39,849 nt of DNA from an uncultured Mycolicibacterium sp. GTDB taxonomy: Bacteria > Actinomycetota > Actinomycetes > Mycobacteriales > Mycobacteriaceae. The position numbers and the translations under genes were made by a program. A model generated the notes under the pieces. It had not been told where the DNA came from. It made no database searches and saw only the letters and a list, made by a program, of their open reading frames with translations. Of this stretch, positions 14,471 through 23,352 are shown piece after piece (position 1 is the stretch's first letter; each line of letters opens with the position of its first letter). The stretch is taken from contig NZ_CALDGS010000089.1 in assembly GCF_937941905.1 (NCBI RefSeq), forward strand, positions 1 through 39,849, read 5' to 3'.

Positions 14471-15625
14471 ATGGGATTCGGGGGCATCGACGAACTGCTG
14501 GCCGGGGCCGTCGCCGACGGCGCGGTGCACGGGGTGGCCGCCACCGTGGTTTCCGGCGACGGCGTGCTGTACCGGGGCGCGTTCGGAGATGTCAAGCCCG
14601 ACAGCATGTTCCGCAACGCGTCGATGACCAAGGCGGTGGCCACCACCGCGGCGCTGCAGCTCGTCGAGCAGGGCCGGCTGGCGCTGGACGCCCCGGTGGC
14701 GTCGGTGCTGCCCGAGTTCGGTGAGCTGCCGGTGATCGACGGGTTCGCCGACGGCCGGCCGGTGCTGCGGCCGCCGGTGCGGCAGCCCACCATCCGGCAG
14801 CTGATGACCCACACGGCCGGCTGCGGCTACCACTTCCTCAACGACAAGCTCTTCCGGTACTGCACCGAGCTGGGATTCCCCACCCCGCTGGACGGGATCA
14901 AGCGCGGGCTGAGCGCCCCGCTCGTGCACGACCCCGGCACCGTCTGGGAGTACGGCGTCAACACCGACTGGCTGGGCCTGGTGGTCGAGGCGGTCAGTGG
15001 GCAGCGGCTCGGTGCCTACCTCGCCGAGCACGTCTACCGCCCGCTGGGCATGGCCGACTCCACCTTCGAGCCGACCGCGGCGCAGCGCGCCCGGCTGTTG
15101 CCGGTGCGGTTCCGCACGCCCGACGGCGCGCTGGTGGCCACCGAACTCGACCTGCCCGCCGCGCCGGAGTGGGACGCCGGGGGGCACGGCTCCTACGGCA
15201 CCGTCGACGACTACGGCCGCTTCGTACGGGCCTGGCTGCGCGGCGGGGAACTCGACGGGCAGCGCATCCTGTCCGCCGAGACCGTCGAGCTCGCGCTGAC
15301 CGACCACCTCGACGGTGTGCCGCTGCCGAAGGGGATGACCCCGACCGTCCCCGAGCTGTCGAACCCGGTCGGCTTCCTCGACGTGCCGCAGGGCTGGGGG
15401 CTGGGCTTCCACCTGTACCACGCCGATCTGCCCGGACTGCGCCGCGCCGGGTCGGCCGACTGGTCCGGGCTGTTCAACACCTACTTCTGGATCGACCGCG
15501 CCGCCGGGATCGGGGCGGTGTTCGCCACCCAGGTGCTGCCGTTCTTCGACGCGAAGGTGTTCGGGACGGTGCTGGAGTTCGAGGCGGCGGTGTACGCGGC
15601 GCTGGGGTCCGGCGGACCGCACTGA
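14471..15625 (+). CDS. Serine hydrolase, beta-lactamase/esterase family
   Basis: This is a 384-residue protein of the class C beta-lactamase/EstB esterase family. The catalytic S-x-x-K is SMTK at 51-54 and the tyrosine motif is YGVN with Tyr161. LMTHTAG at 111-117 is a family hallmark, and a C-terminal GSADWSGLFNTYFW stretch stands at the KTG/HxG position. No signal peptide is present, so it is probably cytoplasmic and acts as an esterase or peptidase-like enzyme rather than giving beta-lactam resistance. ATG 14471 is supported by AAGGAG 6 bases upstream. It faces the Pif1-like gene convergently with a 69-base gap. Confidence 0.88.
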   Translation: MGFGGIDELLAGAVADGAVHGVAATVVSGDGVLYRGAFGDVKPDSMFRNASMTKAVATTAALQLVEQGRLALDAPVASVLPEFGELPVIDGFADGRPVLRPPVRQPTIRQLMTHTAGCGYHFLNDKLFRYCTELGFPTPLDGIKRGLSAPLVHDPGTVWEYGVNTDWLGLVVEAVSGQRLGAYLAEHVYRPLGMADSTFEPTAAQRARLLPVRFRTPDGALVATELDLPAAPEWDAGGHGSYGTVDDYGRFVRAWLRGGELDGQRILSAETVELALTDHLDGVPLPKGMTPTVPELSNPVGFLDVPQGWGLGFHLYHADLPGLRRAGSADWSGLFNTYFWIDRAAGIGAVFATQVLPFFDAKVFGTVLEFEAAVYAALGSGGPH

Positions 15626-15694
15626 CCGCGCACCGGCAGGGCCCGCGAGCGACAAGCCGGGGCGGGGATCCGCGTGGGGTCAGCGCCGGGAACG

Positions 15695-18052
15695 CTATTC
15701 CGCCGCGGGCGGGGCGGCGGGCGGGGTGAGGAAGGCCAGGAACTCCGCTGCGGTGAGGACCGGCTTGCCGTACTCGGCGGCCTTGCGGGCCTTGGCCGAC
15801 TGGGTGCCGGCCTCGGCGACCACCAGCGCGTCGCAGCGGGTTCTGGTCACCGAGCGCACCGGCACCAGGCCGGCCGCCTCGGCCCGCGCCTCCAGCTCGG
15901 CGCGCTCGATCACCCGTCCGTGTGCGTCGATCGCGGTGCCGGTGAAGCAGATCCGTGCGCCCGGCACCAGCACCCCGGCGATATCGGGCCGGGCCCGCAC
16001 CGCCGCCCCGCCGAGCACGTCCCGGCCGAGCAGCGCCGAGACGGCCCGCAACCGGTCGGTCAGCTCGGCGGGCAGCGGCGCCCGCGCGGCCGCGGCGCGC
16101 AACCGATCGGCCACCGCCCGCCGGGCCGCCGGATCCCAGTCCGCGGCGGCCCCGGTCGGAGGCTGCGCCCCCAGCAGCACCGCGCTCACGGCGCGCCCCA
16201 CCGCCAGCAGCGCCGAGAGCCCGGGCAGCCGGTCGAGGGGTGGTGCGGGCACGTCCGGGTCACGGGTCAGCAGCAGCCCCGCCAGCCCGCTCGAATCCGG
16301 CTCGCCGAACGGCGTGCCGCCCGCGGTGGCCGCATCGGCCGCGTCCAGCGCCGCACGGGCCCGTTCCAGGGCGGTGCGGCCGTGCACCCGCCCACCGCGC
16401 GCCTCGGGCCCGACCGGCATCGCGGTCACCACGCCGAGCCGCTTGAGCTCGAAGTCGATCAGCCCCAACGTCTCATCCACATCCGGCCCGACCGGGACAC
16501 AGCCGGTCAGCATCGGTGCGATGAGCGACCACGCCTCGGCCAGGGTCGGGGCCAGCAGCACATCGGCGGCCGAGATGCCGTACGCGGCGCGGGCGTCGGC
16601 GAGGTCACGCTGCGGATTGATCAGCGTGGAGACGCCGGTGCCGTCGTCGAACGCCACCGCCAGCTCGACCGGCCGTGGCCGCGACATCCGGCCCTCCTCG
16701 CCGACGGTGAGCAGCCCGATCGCGCAGCGGCGGCGCGGCCCGGTGGCTTGGGGCCCGGTGGCTCGGGCGGTCACCAGGAACCGGGCGATCCGCCGGTCCA
16801 CCTTGAGATCCCGGGCCAGCACCGGGCGTTTGAGCACCAACCCGGACAGCGACGTGCAGCGGCTCAGCGCCACGTACAGCTGCCCGGGGGAGAACGTGCC
16901 GCCGGTGAGGTCGACGACCACCCGGTCCAGCGTCTGGCCCTGGCTCTTGTGGATCGTGATGGCCCAGGCCAGCTTGAACGGGAACTGCGTGTAGGTGCCC
17001 ACCACCTCGCGCGCCAGTGTCGATCCGTGCAGCACCGGGCGGGTGGCCTCCCAGGTGAACGGGGCGACCTCGGCGGTCGAGCCGTCCGGGAACTCCACCT
17101 CGGCCACCGCGCCGTCGCGGTCGTAGCCGACCCCGACCACCCGGCCCAGACTGCCGTTGACCCAGCGGCCGTACGGGTCGTTGGTGAGCATCATCACCTG
17201 CGCGCCGACCTTGAACCGCAACGTCTCCTCGACCGGTGGGTCGAACAGCGACAGATCCCCGGAAGTCCGTGCGTGATGGACCATCTCGTCACCCGGCAGC
17301 CGCTCGAGCTGGCGCCGGTTGCGGGCGGTGACCAACCGGTTCGACGGCGCCAGGGTGAGCCAGAACTCGTCGTCGGGCGGTTCGAAATCCGGGTCGGCCC
17401 GCGCGTTGAGCGTCTCGCGGGCGTGGTCGAGCAGCACCCCTTCGCGAATCTCGTTGAGAATGGCGGTCAGTCGATCGTCGCCGCGCTGGCGGAACACCGT
17501 CGACAACGACACCACCGGGAACCGGTCGCTGTCGAAGCTGTGCGCGGAGAAGAAGTACGGTGTCCGGTAGGTGCTGGAGAAGTACGCCGCCTCGTGCTCG
17601 GTGACCACCGGCGGCAGCTGGTAGAGGTCGCCGACCAGCACGATCTGCACACCGCCGAACGGGGTGCCCGGCACCGGGCCGAAGCGCTCCAGCGCGGCGG
17701 CCACCATGTCGAACACGTCGGCACGCACCATCGACGCCTCGTCGATGATCAGCGTCTGCAGCGACGCCAGCGTCCTGGTGAACCGGCCCGGTCGGTAGGC
17801 GCCGGAGCGGACGTCGTCGAGGCCGGTGGTGGGGCGGAACCCGAACAGGCGGTGGATGGTGTACCCGCCGACGTTGAGCGCGGCGATCCCGGTGGGCGCG
17901 GCCACCACGACGTTCCGGTCGGTCTCGGCCAGAAAGCGGCGGATCAGCGTGGATTTTCCGGTGCCGGCCTTGCCGGTGAGGAAAAGGTGTGTGCCGTCGG
18001 CCAACAGCGACAGCGCGTGGCGGAACTCGTCGGTGATGACGATGCCGGCCAC
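15695..18052 (-). CDS. Pif1-like superfamily 1 helicase with C-terminal BRCT domain
   Basis: This is a 785-residue helicase. Walker A is GKAGTGKST at 27-35 and Walker B LIIDEASM at 101-108. Further SF1B/Pif1 motifs are GDLYQLPPV, VFRQRGDD, ITIHKSQGQTLDRV and YVALSRCTSL. After a long region of unclear fold (about 480-690), the C-terminus reads as a BRCT domain (GARICFTGTAIDA... to AEFLAFL, about 695-775), a protein- or DNA-binding module. Pif1 enzymes unwind DNA at forks and G-quadruplexes. The GTG at 18052 is supported by a -10 box 8 bases upstream (leaderless). It is divergent from the NERD-helicase across only 64 bases, so the two are probably co-regulated. Confidence 0.86.
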   Translation of the reverse strand: MAGIVITDEFRHALSLLADGTHLFLTGKAGTGKSTLIRRFLAETDRNVVVAAPTGIAALNVGGYTIHRLFGFRPTTGLDDVRSGAYRPGRFTRTLASLQTLIIDEASMVRADVFDMVAAALERFGPVPGTPFGGVQIVLVGDLYQLPPVVTEHEAAYFSSTYRTPYFFSAHSFDSDRFPVVSLSTVFRQRGDDRLTAILNEIREGVLLDHARETLNARADPDFEPPDDEFWLTLAPSNRLVTARNRRQLERLPGDEMVHHARTSGDLSLFDPPVEETLRFKVGAQVMMLTNDPYGRWVNGSLGRVVGVGYDRDGAVAEVEFPDGSTAEVAPFTWEATRPVLHGSTLAREVVGTYTQFPFKLAWAITIHKSQGQTLDRVVVDLTGGTFSPGQLYVALSRCTSLSGLVLKRPVLARDLKVDRRIARFLVTARATGPQATGPRRRCAIGLLTVGEEGRMSRPRPVELAVAFDDGTGVSTLINPQRDLADARAAYGISAADVLLAPTLAEAWSLIAPMLTGCVPVGPDVDETLGLIDFELKRLGVVTAMPVGPEARGGRVHGRTALERARAALDAADAATAGGTPFGEPDSSGLAGLLLTRDPDVPAPPLDRLPGLSALLAVGRAVSAVLLGAQPPTGAAADWDPAARRAVADRLRAAAARAPLPAELTDRLRAVSALLGRDVLGGAAVRARPDIAGVLVPGARICFTGTAIDAHGRVIERAELEARAEAAGLVPVRSVTRTRCDALVVAEAGTQSAKARKAAEYGKPVLTAAEFLAFLTPPAAPPAAE

Positions 18053-18060
18053 GAGCCGAC

Positions 18061-18066
18061 ATGCTA
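18061..18066 (-). promoter_or_regulatory. -10 box, leaderless promoter of Pif1-like gene
   Basis: TAGCAT on the minus strand lies 8 bases before GTG 18052, predicting a leaderless mRNA. With the box at 18103-18108 it forms a compact divergent promoter pair. Confidence 0.5.
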
Positions 18067-18102
18067 GCCAGTCGGATCGGCAAATCTGTCGGCGCCGTGC
18101 TC

Positions 18103-18108
18103 TACCCT
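18103..18108 (+). promoter_or_regulatory. -10 box, leaderless promoter of NERD-helicase gene
   Basis: TACCCT lies 8 bases before GTG 18117. The spacing and the absence of a ribosome-binding site suggest a leaderless mRNA. Confidence 0.45.
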
Positions 18109-18116
18109 CACCATCC

Positions 18117-19766
18117 GTGCGAACTCCGTCCGACGAGCAACCCCGGTTAAGGTCCAGCGAGCGCAGCACCTACCAGGTGCTGGTCGAGCAGCTGGGGCCC
18201 GACGACCTGGTCGTGCCCGGCCAGCGGGTCACCGACCATCTCAAGGACCACGAGATCGACTTCGTGGTGGCCATCGAGGGGGCCGGCATCGCCTGCCTGG
18301 AGGTCAAGGGCGGCGAGGTCTGGCACGACGGCACCGGCTGGCGCCAGCTTCGGGGCGGCCGGGAGTGCGACATCGAACCGGTCCGGCAGGTGCGGGAGGC
18401 CTGCTACGCGCTGCGGTACTTCGTCGAATACGACCCGCGCTGGACGCAGGGCCGGGTGCGCTGGGACCACCTGGTGGTGTTTCCGCACACCGAAGTGCCC
18501 GCGGACTTCGAGCTGCCGGAGTGCCCGCGCTGGAAGGTCATCGACCGCACCGACCTGCCGCGGCTCGTCGACCGGTTGCGTGAGGTGCTGATCCGCCAGG
18601 AGCTCGACCGGCCGCTGCTGACCAAGGAGGGCATCGAGCAACTCGCCCTCGTGCTCGGCGGACGCGGCCTGCCGCAGCGCGACGTCGTCGCCCGTGCCCT
18701 GGCCAACGAGGACGTCGCCGACACGCTCACCCAGCAGCAGGCCGTGATTCTCGACGCGATCCGGCTGCTCAACCGGGTCGAGGTGCGCGGCGGGGCCGGT
18801 AGCGGCAAGACGTTCCTGGCGATGGAACAGGCCCGGCGGCTGGCCGCCGACGGCAAACGGGTTGCGCTGGTGTGCTACTCGCACGGTCTGGCCTCCTACC
18901 TGGAGCGGGTGTCGGCCACCTGGCCGCGCCGGCAGCGGCCGGCCTACGTCGGGGAGTTCCACGCCCTCGGTATGCAGTGGGGCGCCCCGGAGGGGCCCGA
19001 CGAGGCGCTGCGCACCGAGGAGACCGTCAGGTTCTGGGAGCACGACCTGCCGGCCCAGATGGTCGAGCTCGCCGAGCAACTCCCGCCCGGCCACAAGTTC
19101 GACGCCATCGTCGTCGACGAGGCCCAGGACTTCGCCGACGCGTGGTGGGACCCGCTGCTGGCCGCCCTACGCGACCCGGAAGAGAGCGGCCTGTACGTGT
19201 TCAGCGACGAGGGGCAGCGGGTCTTCGACCGGCACGGCTCACCGCCGGTGCCGCTCGTGCCGCTGGTGCTCGACCAGAACCTGCGCAACACCCGCCAGAT
19301 CGCCCGGACCTTCCAGCCGCTGGTGGACCACCCGATGCGGCCCCTGGGCGGGGACGGGCCGGCCGTCACCTTCGTGCCCTGCCGGCGGGAGGACGCGGTG
19401 AGTGTGGGCGACGACCAGGTCGAGCGGCTGCTCGACGAGGGGTGGCGGCCGGAGGACGTGGCGCTGTTGACCACCGGCAGCCGCCATCCCGAGCAGGTCG
19501 CCCGGCAGCAGGCCGGGCACCGCGCCTACTGGGACACCTTCTGGGACACCGAGCAGGTCTTCTACGGCCACGTGCTCGGGTTCAAGGGCCTCGAGCGGCG
19601 CTGCGTGGTGCTCGTCGTCAACGAGGAGAAGCAGTTCGAGCGGTCCCGCGAGCGGCTCTATGTGGGGCTGTCGCGGGCCCGCGATCAGCTCGTGGTCTGC
19701 GGCGACCCGGCGTTCATCCGAGAGGTCGGCGGCCCCGAGGTGGCGCACCGGCTCGGTATCGAGTGA
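18117..19766 (+). CDS. NERD nuclease-like plus UvrD-like helicase
   Basis: This is a 549-residue two-domain protein. The N-terminus is a NERD (nuclease-related) domain of the PD-(D/E)xK fold: Asp48 in HEIDFVV and the E62-V-K64 pair in CLEVKGG match the expected active-site residues, so it may cut DNA. The C-terminal part is a superfamily 1 helicase with Walker A GGAGSGKT at 225-232, Walker B VVDEAQD at 332-338, QNLRNTRQI (motif IV-like) and YVGLSRARDQLVV (motif VI). NERD-helicases are found in repair and in phage or plasmid defence contexts. The GTG at 18117 was chosen because it lies after the Pif1 promoter and next to a -10 box; upstream in-frame codons are antisense to the Pif1 gene. It ends 3 bases before the convergent DUF3060 gene. 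Confidence 0.87.
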   Translation: MRTPSDEQPRLRSSERSTYQVLVEQLGPDDLVVPGQRVTDHLKDHEIDFVVAIEGAGIACLEVKGGEVWHDGTGWRQLRGGRECDIEPVRQVREACYALRYFVEYDPRWTQGRVRWDHLVVFPHTEVPADFELPECPRWKVIDRTDLPRLVDRLREVLIRQELDRPLLTKEGIEQLALVLGGRGLPQRDVVARALANEDVADTLTQQQAVILDAIRLLNRVEVRGGAGSGKTFLAMEQARRLAADGKRVALVCYSHGLASYLERVSATWPRRQRPAYVGEFHALGMQWGAPEGPDEALRTEETVRFWEHDLPAQMVELAEQLPPGHKFDAIVVDEAQDFADAWWDPLLAALRDPEESGLYVFSDEGQRVFDRHGSPPVPLVPLVLDQNLRNTRQIARTFQPLVDHPMRPLGGDGPAVTFVPCRREDAVSVGDDQVERLLDEGWRPEDVALLTTGSRHPEQVARQQAGHRAYWDTFWDTEQVFYGHVLGFKGLERRCVVLVVNEEKQFERSRERLYVGLSRARDQLVVCGDPAFIREVGGPEVAHRLGIE

Positions 19767-19769
19767 CGC

Positions 19770-20456
19770 TCAGTGCTGTTCGACGACGTTGTCGAACCCG
19801 GACTGGCGCACCTCGGGATCACCGCCGTTGTAGTTGACCCGGTTCTCGATGCCCGAAACCCCGATGCTGTCGACGGAATCGAGGATCACCTCGTTCTGCA
19901 CCCCGGAGACCGTCAGCGCGGCACAGTGTCCGGTGATGGTCACCCGGTTGGACTTGCCGCTGACCGTGACGATGCAGGACTCGCAGGCGATCTCGATGTC
20001 ACGGTCGAACCCGGAGACGCTGATCTGCTCGCCGGGGGCCGCCGCGGTCCGGGTCGGCTGACCGATCGGCGGTGTGGGCGCGACCGGGGTCGGGGAGTCG
20101 TCGACGCCGGCCCCGGGATCGAATGCGCCACCGGCACCGACGATCCCGGCGTCCCGCTCGCCGGCCTTGCTGCTCAGCAGGACGATCACACCGGCGATCG
20201 CCGCCACCACCAGGGCCACCCCGGCGACCAGCCCACCCCACTGCAGCCGGGCCCGGGGGCGTGCCGCCGGCGGCGGGGCCGGGAATCCTCCCGAGCTCGG
20301 AGGGCTGGGATAACCCACACTCACCGACGGGCGCCCCGGGCGCGGACTGCCCTCGACACCCATTGGGCGGGTGCCGGCCTCGGCCGCCGCCGCCCGATCC
20401 ATCAACTCGCGCTCGAGTTCGCGCAGCCGCGCTTCGGGGTCGTCGTGCGGTTCCAC
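19770..20456 (-). CDS. DUF3060 membrane protein
   Basis: This is a 228-residue protein with one membrane helix at about 73-95 (VAGVALVVAAIAGVIVLL). The N-terminus (1-72) is cytoplasmic, charged then proline-rich; the C-terminus is extracytoplasmic. The C-terminal part (145-225) is a DUF3060 beta-repeat domain with recurring VSGxxNxV units (VSGKSNRVTITG, VSGVQNEVILD, VSGIENRVNYNG) and cysteines at 158, 161 and 178 that could form disulfides. DUF3060 proteins are common in mycobacteria and of unknown function; a few are lipoproteins. The GTG at 20456 fits the charged N-terminus, while a longer reading begins inside the CRP-site region and is unlikely. Confidence 0.78.
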   Translation of the reverse strand: MEPHDDPEARLRELERELMDRAAAAEAGTRPMGVEGSPRPGRPSVSVGYPSPPSSGGFPAPPPAARPRARLQWGGLVAGVALVVAAIAGVIVLLSSKAGERDAGIVGAGGAFDPGAGVDDSPTPVAPTPPIGQPTRTAAAPGEQISVSGFDRDIEIACESCIVTVSGKSNRVTITGHCAALTVSGVQNEVILDSVDSIGVSGIENRVNYNGGDPEVRQSGFDNVVEQH

Positions 20457-20530
20457 CCGCGCATGCTCGCACGTCGTGGCGGCCCGCTCAATGTCACGGT
20501 CGGGTGTCCGTGGCACCCATCCGCAGCAAA

Positions 20531-20548
20531 GTGTGATATGACTCACAC
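20531..20548. promoter_or_regulatory. CRP-type binding site
   Basis: GTGTGA-TATGAC-TCACAC is an exact inverted repeat containing the TGTGA-N6-TCACA consensus bound by cAMP receptor proteins, including mycobacterial Crp (Rv3676 family). It lies between the DUF3060 gene (minus strand) and the small membrane protein gene (plus strand), 42 bases before the latter's ATG. A weaker TGTGA-N4-TCACT follows at 20563-20576. It may control either or both genes. Confidence 0.75.
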
Positions 20549-20590
20549 GAAGATGATGAATGTGTGATGGATCACTCCGAAGGGGGCGCC

Positions 20591-20776
20591 ATGGATCACG
20601 TCGACGGCCGCCGGCCCACCCGGCGCGGCACTTCGTGGGTCCTCGCGGCCTTCATGTTCCTACTCGCCCTGCTGTCGGTCGGCGCGGTCGCCACGGCGAT
20701 GGCGATGGGCGAGCCCACGGTCGCACTCATCATCGGCCTGGTGAGCGGCGCGTTCTTCGCCGGCCTGCTCTGCTGA
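20591..20776 (+). CDS. Small membrane protein A
   Basis: This 61-residue protein has two predicted membrane helices (about 16-38 and 43-60). The ATG is preferred because GAAGGGGG lies just upstream; a longer GTG start at 20564 would read through that site. Its C-terminal half is homologous to the small protein at 24816-25031: 15 identities in a 25-residue stretch with MGE.TVA.IIGL in common, and a near-identical CGAAGGGGGCG leader. Function is unknown. A CRP-type site upstream suggests control by cAMP. Confidence 0.68.
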   Translation: MDHVDGRRPTRRGTSWVLAAFMFLLALLSVGAVATAMAMGEPTVALIIGLVSGAFFAGLLC

Positions 20777-20790
20777 CCCGCGGGGGCCGC

Positions 20791-20852
20791 GCCGAGATCG
20801 ACGAAATGGCGCGTGCTTCTCGCACTTTTCCGCCCAAAGGTGCGTTTGGGCG
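20791..20852. repeat. 62-bp dispersed repeat, copy 2
   Basis: This is the second copy of the element at 13-74, identical at 58 of 62 positions and in the same orientation relative to the neighbouring leftward gene. It begins 14 bases after the stop of small membrane protein A and ends 10 bases before the stop of the flippase-like gene. Confidence 0.8.
20831..20852. terminator. Hairpin between convergent genes
   Basis: CGCCCAAA-GGTGCG-TTTGGGCG forms a perfect 8-bp stem with a 6-base loop between two convergent stop codons (20776 and 20863). Its symmetry lets it act as a bidirectional terminator. It is the right end of the dispersed repeat. Confidence 0.6.
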
Positions 20853-20862
20853 AGCCCGGGAG

Positions 20863-23238
20863 TCAGACGAGGTCGTTGCGGGTGAGCCAGCGCATCACCG
20901 GCCAGCCGGCGAACACCGGCAGCCAGGTCGTCAGCACCCGGTAGAGCAGCACCGACGGCACCCCCACTGCGGCCGGCACGCCGAACGCCGCCAGGCCGCC
21001 GATCAGCGCGGCCTCCACCGCCCCGACCCCGCCCGGGGTGGGGGCCGCCGACGCGAGCGTGCCGCCGACCATCGTCACCACCGTGACGGTGATGATCGTC
21101 GCCCCGCCGCCGAACGCCGCCACCGACGCCCACAACGCCAGGGCCGCACCGAGTGTCGTCGCCGCGCACCCGGCCACGATCACCGCCAGCCGCCGCGGCT
21201 CGCGCGCCAGCGCCGCCAGGTCGCGGGTCACCTCCTGCAGCTGCGGCCGGACGGCTGTGCGCAGCCAGCGGCGCAGCTTCGGCACGAACAGGAACGCCCC
21301 GACGATGCCCAGCGCCACCCCGCCCACCAGGTACAGCACGGTGGTCGTCGGCACGAACCGGGACAGGTCCGCCGACGCCCCGGCGGCGGTGCTGAACAGG
21401 ATGAGCAGCCCGATGTGGGTGATCACCTGCACCGACTGCTGCAACGCCACCGCGGTGGAGGCCCGCAGCGCCGAGAGCCCGCCCTTCTGCAGGAACCGCG
21501 CCGACAGCGCCAGCCCACCCACCCCGGCCGGCGTGGTGGTGGCGGCGAACTTGTTTGCCAGCTGCATCGCCACCATCGGGGCGAACCGGACCTGGCCGTC
21601 GGCGCAGGCCCACAGCGACCCCGCCGCCCCCAGGTAGGTCAGCGCCGAGACCGCCAGCCCGGCCAGCGCCCACCACCAGTTGGCGCCGCGCAGTTCGTCG
21701 AGGAAGCTCGGCGCGGCCGACAGGAACGGGTAGGCCACGTACACCAGCGCGATGAGCAGCACCAGCTGGATGAGCTGGGCCCGGCTGAAGCGGGTGATGG
21801 TCGCGGTGCGGATCTCGTCGGCGCCGGTCTGGCGCATCACCTCGTCGCGGGTCGCGGTGATCACCGCGCCGGCGTCGGGCACGGCGTCGCGGACCCGCTG
21901 CGGCAGCGCGGCCTTGGTGAGCCGGCGCGAGGCGGTGAGCACCGCGTCGGTGCCGAAGACGGCGATGGCGGCGGCAACCGCGCGCTCGGGCCGGTACAGC
22001 GCGCTGGTGGTGAACAGCAGCTGGGCGATGTCGGACTGCAGCAGCGTGTCGGTGGCGCCGTACTCGGCGCTGCCGAACCCCCCGAACAGGGCCCGGCCGT
22101 CGGCGACCGTCACCGCCCGCGCCCGCAGGTCGCCGTGCGAGATGTAGTGGGCGTGCAGGGTGTGCAGCGCCTGCCACACCGCCGCGGGCGCGCAGCCCTC
22201 GGGGGCGTCGGCCAGCGGGGTACCGCGGGCCGGGGTGTGGGCGTAGAGCGTCCAGCCGCGTTCCAGGGCGGCCACCCCGAGCGTGGTGGTGTTGGCCAGC
22301 CCGAGCTCGCCGACCGCGATCGCCATCAGGGCGCGGTGCTCGACCGCGCGGCGCATCGAGACGTGCAGGGGTGCGGTCTCGGTGGTGCGCAGCCGCAGCT
22401 TGCGCCACAACTGGCGCAGCGCCCCGCCGCCGCGCTGGTGCGGCCCGTAGAGCTCGACGATCGCGGTGTCGTCCGGGGCGTCGGCGCGCAGCACCAGCGC
22501 CCCGGGCCCGGCCGGGCGCACCACGGTGAGCCGGGTGACGTCGAACCCGCGCCGCCACAGCGCCCGCACCGCACCGTCGAGCGGCACCTCCAGCGCCGGG
22601 GTGCCCACCAGCAGCACCACCAGCGCCCCGATGAACCAGCCGACCGCCAGCCCCACCAGCGAACGGGCCGGCACCACCGCGCTGATGAGCAGATGGATCG
22701 GCACGAACGCCAGCAGCAGCGTCCACCACCAGCGCCGCCACCGGGCCGGCAGCCACGGGCCCGACACCGTCAGCACCGCGGCCAGCATGGCGATCCAGCG
22801 CGGGTCGTCGAGGAACTGGGACGTGACGGTCGCCAGCCGCTCGGACAGGTCGAAATGCCAGCTGGGGGCGGCGATCCCCTTGCCGGTGACGGACAGCGCC
22901 AGGAACGCCAGCCCGCCCGCGGCGGCGTAGGCGCCGAGCAGCTTCCACTGCCGGGCGGCGAGCAGCCCGACCAGGATCATGAACGGCAGCACCGCGATCG
23001 CCAGCCCGTAGGCCAGGTAGACCAGGTTGGACTGGGTCGGGGTGAGCACCCCGACGATCTCGGAGATGGAGCGTTCCAGCGCATCCCACTCCGGGCGGGT
23101 GATCAGCGAGCTCGTCACCACCAGCGCCAGCGTGACCGCCGCGGTGACGACGCGCAGGATGTCGTTGGTGCGGCGGGTCAGCGGCTGCAGCAGGTCGCCG
23201 ACGACGGTGATGATGCGCCCGTCGACTCGCATCTCCAT
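20863..23238 (-). CDS. LPG-synthase/flippase-like integral membrane protein
   Basis: This is a 791-residue polytopic protein. An N-terminal membrane block (about 25-220) is followed by a cytoplasmic region (about 225-470) with kinase-like features (HYISHGDLRARAV resembles a phosphotransferase HxD loop). A second membrane block (about 480-790) has the signature of the lysylphosphatidylglycerol synthase TM/AglD family (NKFAATTTPAGVGGLALS, TPGGVGAVEAALIGG). No aminoacyl-transferase domain is seen, so lipid flipping or transport is more likely than lysyl-PG synthesis. Size and layout resemble the M. tuberculosis membrane protein Rv0585c as I remember it. It may act with the YdcF and TVP38 proteins upstream, all on the minus strand. 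ATG 23238 is the first codon; ATG two codons later is also possible. Confidence 0.8.
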   Translation of the reverse strand: MEMRVDGRIITVVGDLLQPLTRRTNDILRVVTAAVTLALVVTSSLITRPEWDALERSISEIVGVLTPTQSNLVYLAYGLAIAVLPFMILVGLLAARQWKLLGAYAAAGGLAFLALSVTGKGIAAPSWHFDLSERLATVTSQFLDDPRWIAMLAAVLTVSGPWLPARWRRWWWTLLLAFVPIHLLISAVVPARSLVGLAVGWFIGALVVLLVGTPALEVPLDGAVRALWRRGFDVTRLTVVRPAGPGALVLRADAPDDTAIVELYGPHQRGGGALRQLWRKLRLRTTETAPLHVSMRRAVEHRALMAIAVGELGLANTTTLGVAALERGWTLYAHTPARGTPLADAPEGCAPAAVWQALHTLHAHYISHGDLRARAVTVADGRALFGGFGSAEYGATDTLLQSDIAQLLFTTSALYRPERAVAAAIAVFGTDAVLTASRRLTKAALPQRVRDAVPDAGAVITATRDEVMRQTGADEIRTATITRFSRAQLIQLVLLIALVYVAYPFLSAAPSFLDELRGANWWWALAGLAVSALTYLGAAGSLWACADGQVRFAPMVAMQLANKFAATTTPAGVGGLALSARFLQKGGLSALRASTAVALQQSVQVITHIGLLILFSTAAGASADLSRFVPTTTVLYLVGGVALGIVGAFLFVPKLRRWLRTAVRPQLQEVTRDLAALAREPRRLAVIVAGCAATTLGAALALWASVAAFGGGATIITVTVVTMVGGTLASAAPTPGGVGAVEAALIGGLAAFGVPAAVGVPSVLLYRVLTTWLPVFAGWPVMRWLTRNDLV

Positions 23239-23352
23239 GTTCGGTTTCGGCTCCGCTCACTCGGTCGACGGTTCGCAGTCAACCTAACCAGCCGCGACGG
23301 CCGGATGGCGCATATCCCTGCCGCGCCGCCGGTGCGGGGCCGAAAGCCGGGG

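Noticed and set aside
14471..15625. Antibiotic-resistance beta-lactamase.
   Set aside because: There is no signal peptide and the motif spacing is like EstB esterases; nothing indicates beta-lactam hydrolysis.
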